From Streptomyces sp. AM 2-1-1 (GTDB lineage: Bacteria > Actinomycetota > Actinomycetes > Streptomycetales > Streptomycetaceae), in NCBI RefSeq assembly GCF_029167645.1, contig NZ_CP119147.1:3410001-3474000 (forward strand): a DNA stretch of 64,000 nt, given 5' to 3'. The notes below the pieces were generated by a model. That model was not told the DNA's origin and did not search any database. It saw only the letters and a list, made by a program, of their open reading frames with translations. The first letter of the stretch is position 1, and the number at the start of each line of letters is the position of its first letter. Shown in pieces: positions 15,708-23,820 of this stretch. A program made the translations under genes and the position numbers.

Positions 15708-16916
15708 CTACCGCAGCGTCCCCATGGCATCCCGGACCTCGTCCAGGGTGCGTTCGGCGATCTCGTTCGCGCGCGCGTTCCCCGCGCGCAGCACCGACCG
15801 TACGTACCCGAGGTCCCGCGCGAACTCCGCGCGCCGGGCCCGGAGGGGGGCGAGCCGGGTGTTGACCGCCTCCGTCACGGTCCGCTTGAGCACGGCCGCC
15901 CCGCCGTCACCGATCTCCCCGGCGACCTCGTACGGGTCACGCTCCTGGCAGAGCGCGGCGAGCAGCACCAGGTTGGAGACGCCGGGCCGGTTCTCGGGGT
16001 CGTAGGAGATGTGCCGGTCACCGTCGGTCGTCGCACCCCTGATCAGCCGGGCGGTCTCGTCGGCGGAGGCACCGAGGGCGATGGCGTTGCCGCGGCTCTT
16101 GCTCATCTTGCCGCCGTCGGTGCCCAGCAGGAGCGGGGCGGCGGAGAGCAGGGCCTCGGGCTGCGGGAAGACCGGCCCGTACCGCTCGGCGAAGCGCCGG
16201 GCGATGGTCCGGGTGAGTTCCAGGTGCGGCAGCTGATCCTGGCCGACCGGGACCAGGTTGCCCTTGCAGAAGAGGATGTCGGCGGCCTGATGAACCGGGT
16301 AGGTGTACATCAGACCGCTGACGGCCGCCTGGCGGGAGTGGGCGATCTCGTCCTTGACGGTGGGGTTGCGGCCCAGTTCGGCCACCGAGACCAGGCTGAG
16401 GAAGGGCAGCAGCAGCTGGTTCAGGGCGGGGACGGCGCTGTGGTTGAAGATCGTCGAGCGTGACGGGTCGATCCCGAGGGCGAGGTGGTCGAGGAGCAGC
16501 CCTTCCATCGTCTCGGCGAGCCGGTCGACCACGTCCCGGTCGGTCAGCGCCTGGTAGTCGGGGATCAGGACGAAGACCTCCACCCCCAGGTCCTGGAGCC
16601 GGACCCGGTTGTGGAGGGTGCCGAAGTAGTGGCCGAGATGGAGAGGACCGGTCGGCCGGTCCCCGGTCATCACCCGGAAGCGGCCGGGCTCCGCGGCGAT
16701 CTCCCGCTCCAGCTCGGCGCTGCGCCGGCGCGCGGCGGACACCGCAGCACCGGAGAGCGGGGACGGTCCCGCGGCCGGGGCGGACCCCGCGTCCGGCGTG
16801 GGCGCGGTGTGCGGGGCGGCGACCTGCGAGGTCCCGGCCCGCGGGCGCGGGCTCGTCGCGGTCGTGGCCCGGGAGGTGGGGGTCGGGGAGGTGGGGGTCG
16901 GCGGTGTCGTGGTCAT
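15708..16916 (-). CDS. trpS: tryptophanyl-tRNA synthetase (attenuator-controlled type)
   Basis: A 402-residue class I synthetase that activates Trp and charges tRNA-Trp. Signature HIGH-like PLHLGHYFG begins at 91 and KMSKS is exact at 270-274 (GGKMSKSRGN). A Thr/Pro/Ala-rich N-terminal extension of about 75 residues is unusual. It is supported by the GAGGAGAG site before ATG 16916, while an internal ATG at residue 83 has no such site. Upstream lies a Trp-Trp leader peptide with an attenuator hairpin. S. coelicolor has two TrpRS genes. The inducible TrpRS1, which gives indolmycin resistance, is controlled by ribosome-mediated attenuation, and this gene probably belongs to that type. Confidence 0.9.
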   Translation of the reverse strand: MTTTPPTPTSPTPTSRATTATSPRPRAGTSQVAAPHTAPTPDAGSAPAAGPSPLSGAAVSAARRRSAELEREIAAEPGRFRVMTGDRPTGPLHLGHYFGTLHNRVRLQDLGVEVFVLIPDYQALTDRDVVDRLAETMEGLLLDHLALGIDPSRSTIFNHSAVPALNQLLLPFLSLVSVAELGRNPTVKDEIAHSRQAAVSGLMYTYPVHQAADILFCKGNLVPVGQDQLPHLELTRTIARRFAERYGPVFPQPEALLSAAPLLLGTDGGKMSKSRGNAIALGASADETARLIRGATTDGDRHISYDPENRPGVSNLVLLAALCQERDPYEVAGEIGDGGAAVLKRTVTEAVNTRLAPLRARRAEFARDLGYVRSVLRAGNARANEIAERTLDEVRDAMGTLR

Positions 16917-17032
16917 GGGATCTCTCCTCGCGAGGTACGGCTGCGTGGAGGACGGCCCCGCCGGGGGAGCTGATCCGCGTCCCTGCCGTACGCGTACGCG
17001 CTCTGCACGCCGTACGCCCGTGTGCGGGAACG

Positions 17033-17061
17033 AGAAAGGGCCGTCCGTGTCGAACGGCCCT
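17033..17061 (-). terminator. trpS attenuator hairpin
   Basis: Read on the minus strand, AGGGCCGT (17061-17054) pairs with ACGGCCCT (17044-17037) across a 9-base loop, followed by TTTCTCG. It lies between the Trp leader peptide and trpS. An alternative hairpin, TTCCG-CA-CGGAA (17075-17064), can extend over a CCA bulge into the first bases of the terminator arm. That gives a candidate antiterminator. Confidence 0.75.
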
Positions 17062-17087
17062 GGTTCCGTGCGGAAGGGGTGCCGCTC

Positions 17088-17129
17088 CTAGGAGGAGCGC
17101 CACCAGTTCCGGCACAGTACGGAGGTCAT
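17088..17129 (-). CDS. Trp leader peptide of trpS
   Basis: A 13-codon frame MTSVLCRNWWRSS ends in TAG and contains two consecutive Trp codons at positions 9 and 10. A 12-bp hairpin with one mismatch (17104-17078) covers the Trp codons and stop. Ribosome stalling at low charged tRNA-Trp would melt it and permit the antiterminator. The start ATG follows a TACACT -10-like element by only six bases, so the transcript is probably leaderless. The peptide itself is not expected to have a function beyond sensing. Confidence 0.8.
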   Translation of the reverse strand: MTSVLCRNWWRSS

Positions 17130-17135
17130 GAAGCG

Positions 17136-17141
17136 AGTGTA
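17136..17141 (-). promoter_or_regulatory. -10 element of the trpS leader transcript
   Basis: TACACT on the minus strand is six bases before the leader ATG, placing the transcription start at or next to the ATG. I see no good -35 hexamer at 16-19 bp. Confidence 0.45.
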
Positions 17142-17189
17142 CCGCGCACCCATCCGCTCGCCGGAAGGGAATTGCGGCCTCCGGAGCGG

Positions 17190-17220
17190 CCCGGCGCCAC
17201 CGAAAACCGGTGGCGCCGGG
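17190..17220. other. strong hairpin between divergent trpS leader and methyltransferase genes
   Basis: Thirteen-base arms CCCGGCGCCACCG (17190-17202) and CGGTGGCGCCGGG (17208-17220) pair perfectly over the loop AAAAC. It lies upstream of both divergent genes, so it is not an ordinary end-of-gene terminator. It could be a 5'-UTR structure of the methyltransferase transcript or a protein-binding dyad. Confidence 0.5.
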
Positions 17221-17246
17221 CCGTCCGGCGCTTCGACCATGGTCGT

Positions 17247-18086
17247 ATGAACAGGACGTCACAGGCGCGCTCGTTCGACCTCGCCGCCGCACAGTACGCC
17301 GCGAGCCGCCCCTCCTACCCCGGGGCGCTGCTGGACGCGGTCGAGGAGTTGAGCGGTCGGCCCCTCGCGGGTGCGGACGTCGCCGATGTCGGGGCCGGTA
17401 CCGGGCTGGCGACCGGGTTGCTGGGGGAACGGGGCGCCCGGGTCGTCGCGGTGGAGCCCGGCGCCGGGATGGCCGCGGAGTTCCGCCTCCGCCTGCCCGG
17501 CATCCCGCTGGTGAGGGGGGACGGCGACCACCTTCCCCTGGCCTCCGCGTCCCGCGACCTCCTCACCTACGCCCAGTCCTGGCACTGGACCGACCCACGC
17601 GCCTCCGTCCCGGAGGCTCTGCGCGTCCTGCGCCCCGGCGGCGCGCTCGCCCTCTGGTGGAACGACTCGGACAGCACCGTCCCCTGGATCGCCGCCCAGG
17701 ACACACGTATGCGCCAGCTCTTCGGCGCCGCCGACGGCCCGCCCGACCCCGCGGCCCGGTTCCGCCGGCTTCCGGCTGGGCTCGACTTCGCCCACCGCCG
17801 GCTCACGTGGTCGCGGAGCGTCCCCCTCGACACGCATCTGGCCAACCTCACGAGCTACTCCGACTTCCGTGTGCTCGGCCGGGAGGCGACGGACGACTTC
17901 GCCACCGCCGAGCGCTCCCTCTTGACCAGGGCTTTCCCCGACCGGGTGATCAACGAGGTCTATGTGGTCAGCCTCGCTGTCGCCCGTCGCCGAGACGGCG
18001 CACCACAGGAGCGGGGCGGGCGAAGGGGAGAGGCCCCGGGGGGAGCCATGGCGGGGGCGGAACCGCCGGTGCACGAGGTGAGGTGA
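17247..18086 (+). CDS. class I SAM-dependent methyltransferase (Methyltransf_11)
   Basis: A 279-residue methyltransferase. It starts RSFDLAAAQYAASRPSYP, then motif I VADVGAGTGLATG at 45-57, an AVEPGAGM strand, a GDGDHLPLASAS segment and LTYAQSWHWTDP. The latter is characteristic of the YcgJ/UbiE-like group acting on small molecules. The last 35 residues are Gly/Pro-rich and probably disordered. ATG 17247 has no strong ribosome binding site. The stop overlaps the GTG of the following NUDIX remnant in a GTGA arrangement, so the two were once translationally coupled. Confidence 0.82.
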   Translation: MNRTSQARSFDLAAAQYAASRPSYPGALLDAVEELSGRPLAGADVADVGAGTGLATGLLGERGARVVAVEPGAGMAAEFRLRLPGIPLVRGDGDHLPLASASRDLLTYAQSWHWTDPRASVPEALRVLRPGGALALWWNDSDSTVPWIAAQDTRMRQLFGAADGPPDPAARFRRLPAGLDFAHRRLTWSRSVPLDTHLANLTSYSDFRVLGREATDDFATAERSLLTRAFPDRVINEVYVVSLAVARRRDGAPQERGGRRGEAPGGAMAGAEPPVHEVR

Positions 18087-18505
18087 GGTCACGGATCTCG
18101 GCGTACGCGCTCGCCCGTTCCGGAGAGCGGATGCTGCTCACCCGTCTCTCCGAGGCGTCCCCGGTCTTCGTCCCCGGCCTCTGGCACCTGCCCGGTGGCG
18201 GCATCGACGCCGGAGAGCAGCCGCAGGCGGCCCTCGCCCGTGAGCTGTACGAGGGGACCGGGCCCGAACTGCTCAGCTCCCGGCTCCTGGACGCGCGGAC
18301 GTACACGGCGTAGCGGCTCGGGGTGCACCGGAGCCTCGTCGCGCTCTTCCACGCGGTGGAGCCGGCTCGGGGGCAGCTCACCGTCCGCGAGACCGGTGGC
18401 TCCACCGCCGAGGTCCGCCGGCTGCCGTCCGCCGGTCCGGCGGACACAGAGCTCTCCCCCGCCGCGGTGGACGGCCGCGCCCCGATCGGGGGCCTGCCCG
18501 GCTGA
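18083..18505 (+). pseudogene. NUDIX hydrolase gene with in-frame stop and mutated Nudix box
   Basis: Starting at GTG 18083 the frame reads RISAYALARSGERMLLTRL, then LWHLPGGGIDAGEQPQAA and ARELYEGTG. It ends at TAG 18311-18313 after DARTYTA. The same frame resumes immediately as RLGVHRSLVALFHAVEP and continues to a stop at 18505, giving the normal NUDIX length. In the Nudix box GX5EX7REUXEEXGU the second Glu of the EE pair is Gly (REL-YEG). Two independent lesions argue for a dead gene. Family members hydrolyse nucleoside diphosphate derivatives. Confidence 0.75.
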
Positions 18506-18531
18506 CGGAGCCCATCCCGGCGGACGGCTCC

Positions 18532-18660
18532 CTACTCGTGCGCGCGTCCCCCCACGTAGAACAGCAGGTAGACGAAGCCGGCGAAGGCGTGGGTGGCGAA
18601 GACGTAGACGAAGACGCGCAACGCGACGTTGCGCTCCTTCCACTTCTCGCTCTCGCTCAC
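18532..18660 (-). CDS. DUF6126-type small membrane protein
   Basis: A 42-residue protein from GTG 18660, preceded by GAGGGAGAG at good spacing. It reads MSESEKWKERNVALRVF, then a single membrane helix (about 17-36: FVYVFATHAFAGFVYLLFYV) and ends GGRAHE. This matches, from memory, the Streptomyces DUF6126 family of tiny single-helix proteins of unknown function. The frame extends upstream to 18819 with arginine-rich sequence that is not part of the family. Confidence 0.75.
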   Translation of the reverse strand: MSESEKWKERNVALRVFVYVFATHAFAGFVYLLFYVGGRAHE

Positions 18661-18892
18661 GGCCGCTCTCCCTCGTTCTTCGCCGGACCGGACGCCCTCG
18701 CACGCCGCCGGACACCGCGCCCCGAGGTGTCTCCGCCCCGTTCCCGCCCCAGCGTACGCACTCGACGGGCCCCGGCCGGAGGGCCGGACGGTCCCGGCCG
18801 CCCCGTCTCCTGAGCCCACCCCGTGCCCGGTCGTTCCGGGGCGGAATAGGCGGTGGGGGGTCTCCGTTGTAGGGTGAGTCCAGTTAGTTCAA

Positions 18893-18911
18893 GCTTCAAC
18901 AACATTGAAGC
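18893..18911. promoter_or_regulatory. operator-like inverted repeat before the LLM monooxygenase
   Basis: GCTTCAA-CAACA-TTGAAGC is a perfect 7-bp inverted repeat with a 5-base spacer, 26 bp before the ATG. A related half (TTAGTTCAA) lies just upstream at 18884-18892. The spacing and AT-rich arms resemble a MarR-type or TetR-type operator, but no regulator gene is adjacent. Confidence 0.5.
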
Positions 18912-18936
18912 GGCCACAGCACAGGAGGCGGGCGTC

Positions 18937-20025
18937 ATGCAGTTCGGGATCTTCACCGTCGGGGACGTCACCACCGATCCGACGACCGGCCGGACTCCGT
19001 CCGAGAACGAGCGGATCAAGGCCACCCTCGCCATCGCGCAGAAGGCCGAGGAAGTCGGTCTGGACGTCTTCGCGACCGGTGAGCACCACAACCCCCCCTT
19101 CGTCCCGTCGTCGCCGACCACGACGCTCGCCTACATCGCCGCCCGCACCGAGAAGCTCATCCTCTCGACCTCGACCACGCTGATCACGACCAACGACCCG
19201 GTCAAGATCGCCGAGGACTACGCCACCCTCCAGCACCTCGCGGACGGCCGCGTCGACCTGATGATGGGCCGCGGCAACACCGGCCCGGTCTACCCGTGGT
19301 TCGGCAAGGACATCCGCCAGGGGATCCCGCTCGCCATCGAGAACTACGCCCTGCTGCACAAGCTGTGGCGGGAGGACGTGGTGGACTGGGAGGGGAAGTT
19401 CCGCACTCCGCTCCGGTCCTTCACCGCCACCCCGCGCCCGCTCGACGGCGTACCGCCGTTCGTCTGGCACGGCTCGATCCGCTCGCCGGAGATCGCCGAG
19501 CAGGCCGCGTACTACGGCGACGGCTTCTTCCACAACAACATCTTCTGGCCGATGTCCCACACCAAGAAGATGGTCGACCTCTACCGGCAGCGGTACGCGC
19601 ACTACGGCCACGGCACCGCCGACCAGGCCATCGTCGGACTCGGCGGCCAGGTGTTCATGGCCAAGAACTCGCAGGACGCCGTCAAGCAGTTCCGCCCCTA
19701 CTTCGACAACGCCCCGGTCTACGGCCACGGCCCGACGCTGGAGGACTTCACCCGCGAGACGCCGCTGACCGTCGGCTCCCCGCAGGAGGTCATCGAGCGC
19801 ACCCTGTCGTTCCGCGACACCGTCGGCGACTACCAGCGCCAGCTGTTCCTGATGGACCACGCGGGTCTCCCGCTCAAGACGGTCCTGGAACAGCTCGACA
19901 TCCTCGGTGAGGAAGTCGTCCCGGTGCTCCGCAAGGAGTTCGCGTCCCTGCGGCCCGCCGGCGTCCCCGACGCCCCGGTCCACCCGGCCGTCACCGCCGC
20001 CCGCAACGCCTCCAAGGAGGTCTGA
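18937..20025 (+). CDS. LLM-class flavin-dependent monooxygenase (CE1758 family)
   Basis: A 362-residue luciferase-like monooxygenase (TIM barrel). It starts MQFGIFTVGDVTTDP and contains FATGEHHNPPFVPSSP near 45-60, ADGRVDLMMGRGNTGPVYPWF and GFFHNN. It fits the CE1758 family, which is regularly paired with a CE1759-type FMN reductase, as it is here five bases downstream. The pair should form a two-component system in which the reductase supplies reduced FMN. The substrate is unknown. The ATG at 18937 has ACAGGAGG upstream. A longer frame to 18853 lacks support and covers the inverted repeat at 18893. Confidence 0.87.
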   Translation: MQFGIFTVGDVTTDPTTGRTPSENERIKATLAIAQKAEEVGLDVFATGEHHNPPFVPSSPTTTLAYIAARTEKLILSTSTTLITTNDPVKIAEDYATLQHLADGRVDLMMGRGNTGPVYPWFGKDIRQGIPLAIENYALLHKLWREDVVDWEGKFRTPLRSFTATPRPLDGVPPFVWHGSIRSPEIAEQAAYYGDGFFHNNIFWPMSHTKKMVDLYRQRYAHYGHGTADQAIVGLGGQVFMAKNSQDAVKQFRPYFDNAPVYGHGPTLEDFTRETPLTVGSPQEVIERTLSFRDTVGDYQRQLFLMDHAGLPLKTVLEQLDILGEEVVPVLRKEFASLRPAGVPDAPVHPAVTAARNASKEV

Positions 20026-20030
20026 CCGTC

Positions 20031-20705
20031 ATGACCACGCCCCTCGGCCCCACCACCGCACCGCTCCGGATCGTCGCCGTGTCGGCCGGACTGAGCCGGC
20101 CGTCGTCCACCCGGATGCTGGCCGACCGGCTGGCGTCGGCCGCCCGCGAGCAACTGGAGACCGGTCAGGACCGGCCGGTCGAGGTCCGCGTGATCGAGCT
20201 GCGCGACCTGGCCGTCGACATCGCGAAGAACCTCGTCACCGGCTTCCCGCCGGCCGACCTTCGGGAAGCCGTCGACGCGGTGGCCGAGGCGGACGGGCTG
20301 ATCGCGGTGACCCCGGTCTTCAGCGCCTCGTTCAGCGGGCTCTTCAAGTCCTTCTTCGACCTGATCGAGAACACCGCGCTGACCGGGAAGCCGGTCGTGA
20401 TCGCCGCGACCGGCGGTTCGGCCCGGCACTCCCTGGTCCTGGAACACGCCATGCGCCCGCTCTTCGCCTACCTGCGGGCCGTGACCGTACCGACGTCCGT
20501 CTACGCGGCGTCGGAGGACTGGGGTTCGTCCGGCGACGAGTACACCGACGGCCTGCCCTCCCGCATCCGGCGGGCCGGCGGCGAACTCGCCTCCGCCGTG
20601 CTGGGACGGACGGTCTCCGGCGCCTCCCGGTCGCTGGGCCTCGACGACGGGCTCGACGCCATCGTGCCGTTCGCCCAGCAACTCGCCGACCTGCGGCTCG
20701 ACTGA
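20031..20705 (+). CDS. NAD(P)H-dependent FMN reductase (CE1759 family)
   Basis: A 224-residue flavodoxin-fold reductase. Key segments are IVAVSAGLSRPSSTRML (phosphate loop), DGLIAVTPVFSASFSGLFKSFFDL around 87-110, and ATGGSARHSLVLEHAMRPLF. It follows the LLM monooxygenase by five bases with the GGAGG of the previous gene's end as ribosome binding site, so the two are one operon. It would deliver FMNH2 to the monooxygenase. A direct NAD(P)H versus NADPH preference cannot be read. Confidence 0.87.
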   Translation: MTTPLGPTTAPLRIVAVSAGLSRPSSTRMLADRLASAAREQLETGQDRPVEVRVIELRDLAVDIAKNLVTGFPPADLREAVDAVAEADGLIAVTPVFSASFSGLFKSFFDLIENTALTGKPVVIAATGGSARHSLVLEHAMRPLFAYLRAVTVPTSVYAASEDWGSSGDEYTDGLPSRIRRAGGELASAVLGRTVSGASRSLGLDDGLDAIVPFAQQLADLRLD

Positions 20706-20838
20706 TCCCGGCGGACCGGCCGAGGCCAGGTCCGACGGACACGCGCAAGGGGCCACCCGGCCCTTACATCCCGAATGTCCGGTCTGCTTAGAGTGGACCG
20801 GACAGCGGCATCGAGCAGGAACGATCGGGAGGCAGAAC

Positions 20839-21261
20839 ATGGGCAGGATCGTCGTAGGGGTGGACGGCTCGGCATCGTCGATCAAGGCCCTGCACTGGGC
20901 GGTGCGCCAGGGCGAGCTGACCGGCGACACCGTGGAAGCCGTCAACAGCTGGGAGTACCCCGCCACCAGCTGGGCGTCGATGATGCCGGGCCTGCCGGAG
21001 GATTTCGACCCCCAGGCCTTGGCACAGGTGTCCCTCACCGAGGCGCTCGAAGAGGCCCTCGGCGCGGAGACCGCCGCCACGATCAGCAAGATCGTGGTGA
21101 TCGGCAACCCGGCCCAGAGCCTCATCGACCGGGCCCAGGGCGCCAGCCTGCTGGTGGTCGGCGCACGCGGCTACAGCGGCATCAAGGCGACCCTGCTCGG
21201 CTCGGTCAGCCTCCACGTCACCCAGAACTCCCCCTGCCCGGTCACGGTCGTGCGCGACTGA
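20839..21261 (+). CDS. universal stress protein (UspA family)
   Basis: A 140-residue single Usp domain: start MGRIVVGVDGSASSIKALHWA, and the C-terminal ATP-binding motif G-x2-G-x9-G-S as GARGYSGIKATLLGSVS, ending CPVTVVRD. The intact motif predicts ATP binding. ATG 20839 has GGGAGG upstream. It is a single gene. Proteins of this kind are induced by starvation, hypoxia or growth arrest in actinobacteria. Confidence 0.9.
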   Translation: MGRIVVGVDGSASSIKALHWAVRQGELTGDTVEAVNSWEYPATSWASMMPGLPEDFDPQALAQVSLTEALEEALGAETAATISKIVVIGNPAQSLIDRAQGASLLVVGARGYSGIKATLLGSVSLHVTQNSPCPVTVVRD

Positions 21262-21560
21262 GCGGTTCGGCACCACGCCGCGGCAGCGCAGCGGCGGTCC
21301 GGGGGCAGTACGGGGATCGTGAGGTGCCGGCGGTGATCATGTGCGTCGCGACGTCGGGGAGGACGTGGACCCACCCGCCGCCGCGGCCGGCCGACCCGGG
21401 CCGGCCGCACACCGGGGCCTCGGCGAGCCGAGCAGGGTGAGGGTGGTGTCCCGTCCTCCGGTTGTCTGTCAGCCGCTCCCACCGACTCGCCGCATGAGAG
21501 ACGTCCTCTCGGACGGCCTGCGCCGCAGACGTCCGTCACCGGCGGCGTGCGCCGTCCTGG
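21262..21560. other. intergenic gap with no recognised gene
   Basis: Between converging genes. I see no coding frame with a ribosome binding site and no strong hairpin. The end near 21565-21610 has a repeated CTCACCCCGGT(C/G)(A/G)CCGGT, which is the coding end of the next gene. Confidence 0.35.
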
Positions 21561-22145
21561 TCACCGGTCGTGCTCACCCCGGTCACCGGTCACGCTCACC
21601 CCGGTGGCCGGTCGCTCTCCCGCGCCGCCGCCGCCGAGGACGGGCCCTTCGGTGATGCGGTGGGCGTTCCGGTCGGTGGCGCGGTAGACGGTGCCGGTGT
21701 TCTGGTCGGTGGTCCGGTCCTCGGGCCAGTCCTCCCGTGCGTAGAAGAAGTAGAAGGTGCCGAGCGCCACCGGGACACCGACGGCCAGGCCGAGAATGGT
21801 CGAGCGCAGCACGCTGGTGTCGGTCAGACTCACGAGGAACCCGATCGAGGACGCCGTCAGCGCCCCGTAGGCCATCGCGCGCACCCCGCGCGGAACCGCG
21901 TACTCGAACCGGGCCAGAGCGAAGCAGAGCGCGGCGAAGCCGACACCGGCGGCGAAGCCGAGCGCCACTTGGCCGCCCGTGACCGGGCCGCCGTCCCGCC
22001 GGATGAACACCGCGTAGAAGCCGTAGATCACACCGAGCAGCAGGGGCACCGCCCATGCCATCGCGGTGTGCCGATGGCGGACCGGCGTCCGGGCCCGCGC
22101 CTCCCGGGGCCGTTGCCGGGCGGGCATGGCTGCGTGGGTGGCCAT
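21561..22145 (-). CDS. conserved membrane protein of unknown function
   Basis: A 194-residue protein with four hydrophobic segments: MAWAVPLLLGVIYGFYAVFI (about 28-47), GQVALGFAAGVGFAALCFAL, AMAYGALTASSIGFLVSL and ILGLAVGVPVALGTFYFFY. An N-terminal Arg-rich stretch and a C-terminal polar tail of about 55 residues both probably face the cytoplasm. No known domain is recognised. ATG 22145 has AAGGAG upstream. It is divergent from the membrane protein at 22266, with a gap of only 120 bp. Confidence 0.7.
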   Translation of the reverse strand: MATHAAMPARQRPREARARTPVRHRHTAMAWAVPLLLGVIYGFYAVFIRRDGGPVTGGQVALGFAAGVGFAALCFALARFEYAVPRGVRAMAYGALTASSIGFLVSLTDTSVLRSTILGLAVGVPVALGTFYFFYAREDWPEDRTTDQNTGTVYRATDRNAHRITEGPVLGGGGAGERPATGVSVTGDRGEHDR

Positions 22146-22265
22146 GGTGGAGAACTCCTTCCGTCGCCCCCTCTTTCCTCCAGATCACACCCGGCCGCGC
22201 CACCCGGCAACTCGAATGGACGACGGCTCGGCGCGCCTCACCGCACCCCGGGATTCCCTGGGGGG

Positions 22266-23129
22266 ATGCGGACCTCTCTCTCAGTCACCCTGTCGGCCGT
22301 GCTGCTCGTCCTGCTCGCCGTCCTGGTACCGCTGAGCGCGCTCTCCGCCTGGGTCGATCTGGAGATCGACGACACCGACCGGTACGTGGCCACCGTCTCC
22401 CCGCTCTCCTCGGACCCCGCCGTGCGGGAGACCGTCGCCGATCTCGTCACCGACGAGGCGATGAGACGGATCGACCTCGGCGCGCTCCAGGACACCATGC
22501 GGGACTTCCTCCACCAGGGCGTCCTGTCGTTCACGACCACGGACGCGTTCCGCACGGCGTGGGACGCGGCGAACCGCACCGCTCACACCTCGATCACGGC
22601 CGCACTCGACGGGGACTCCGGTGAGGCGGTGACCATCGACCTGGCACCCGTGATCGAGCAGGTGAAGAAGGAGCTGGAGAAGAGCGGGGTGCCGTTCGCC
22701 GACCAGATCCCCGTCGAGCGCACCGAACTCACCGTCCTCAGCGGGGAGCGGGCCGACCACGTCCGCGAGGGGTTCGGCCGGCTCCGGTACGCCAGCGTCT
22801 GGCCGGCCGTGGGAACCCTGGTCCTCCTCGTCCTGGTGGTGGGGCTCGCGACGGTCCGGGGCGGTGGACGAGCCGGTCTCCTCGCCGCAGCGGTCGTGGG
22901 CGCCGGACTCGTCCTGGGCGCGCTCGTGCTGCGGGTGCTGATCGCCGTCGGCCGCTCGCAGGTACGGGACGCGGTGCCGGCCACCGACCGGGACGGGGCG
23001 TCGGCCGTCACCGAGGCGCTGACCGCCTCGCTGCGCACCACGGTCTGGTGGGTCCTCGGGGTGGGCGCCGCGCTGCTGGTGGTAGGGGTGGTGGGCCGCC
23101 ACCTCCTGACCGCTCGCCGGGCGGGGTGA
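22266..23129 (+). CDS. membrane protein with large extracytoplasmic loop, unknown function
   Basis: A 287-residue protein. A signal-anchor helix (about 5-25: VTLSAVLLVLLAVLVPLSAL) is followed by roughly 150 extracytoplasmic residues (WVDLEIDDTDRYVATVSPLS and the acidic IDLAPVIEQVKKELEKSGVP). Three further helices lie near 180-200, 205-232 and 258-278. This layout is common in Streptomyces integral proteins of unknown role. The ATG at 22266 has GGGGG immediately upstream. The frame is open to 21570 but the extra residues lie on top of the divergent neighbour. Confidence 0.7.
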   Translation: MRTSLSVTLSAVLLVLLAVLVPLSALSAWVDLEIDDTDRYVATVSPLSSDPAVRETVADLVTDEAMRRIDLGALQDTMRDFLHQGVLSFTTTDAFRTAWDAANRTAHTSITAALDGDSGEAVTIDLAPVIEQVKKELEKSGVPFADQIPVERTELTVLSGERADHVREGFGRLRYASVWPAVGTLVLLVLVVGLATVRGGGRAGLLAAAVVGAGLVLGALVLRVLIAVGRSQVRDAVPATDRDGASAVTEALTASLRTTVWWVLGVGAALLVVGVVGRHLLTARRAG

Positions 23130-23359
23130 CGAGCGGGGACGGCCGACCCGTCCACGGCACACGCCCGCGCGGAGGTGGTCGTGCGGACGTGGTCGTGCGG
23201 ACGTGGTCGTGCCCCGTCGTCCGGCACCTTCCGTGCGGCGCTCGGACCGTCCGCCACGCCGTCGGGGCGCGCACCGGCCGGGCCGGCTCCGACGTGCGGC
23301 ACGGAACGGGCCGCGCCAGAGTGGGAGCGTGAACGCCGGGGGCGACCGGGAGGTGCCGC

Positions 23360-23820
23360 ATGCGGGCCATCGCCGTCACCTCGCCCCGCGGGCACCCCAC
23401 GCTCGTCGGACTCCCCGTCCCCGACCCCGCGCCGGGCGAGGTGCGGGCACGGATCGCGTACGCCGCGCTCGACCCCTCCCACCGGCAGCGGGCCAACGGC
23501 CCGGAGAACGATGCTTCCCGTGCGTCCCGGCACCAGCGGGCCGAGTGCGGGCCAGGGCCCGGCGGTCTCCCACGGGTTCTCGGGGTGGACTTCGCCGGCG
23601 GGTGGACGAGACCCACCACGGCCCCACCCCGTTCCGGGTGGGCGACGCGGTGTTCGGCCGGGTCTCCGGTCCACCACCCGGCCGGGGCCCTACGGCGAGT
23701 ACGTCCCCGGTGCACCACGGATCGGTGATCGCCCCGGTCCCGACCCGGCTGTCCCTCAAGGCGGCCGCCGGGACCTCGACGTCGAGTTGCCCCCACCCCC
23801 GGAGACCTCACAGTCGCTCG
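23360..23820 (+). pseudogene. zinc-type alcohol dehydrogenase/quinone oxidoreductase gene, frameshifted and truncated
   Basis: ATG 23360 (GGGAGGTG upstream) begins MRAIAVTSPRGHPTLVGLPV and goes on to APGEVRARIAYAALDPSH. This is the N-terminus of a quinone-oxidoreductase-like MDR enzyme. VLGVDFAGG is still in this frame. FRVGDAVFGRVSG then appears in the next frame, PYGEYVPG in the third, and VIAPVPTRLSLKAAAG back in another. Several indels have scrambled the catalytic half, and the Rossmann NADPH domain is absent. It is a decayed gene with no visible neighbour to suggest a former pathway. Confidence 0.75.

Noticed and set aside
20746..20766. Possible terminator AAGGGGCC...GGCCCTT after the FMN reductase
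   Set aside because: The arms mismatch and the stem is short. It is not strong enough to list.
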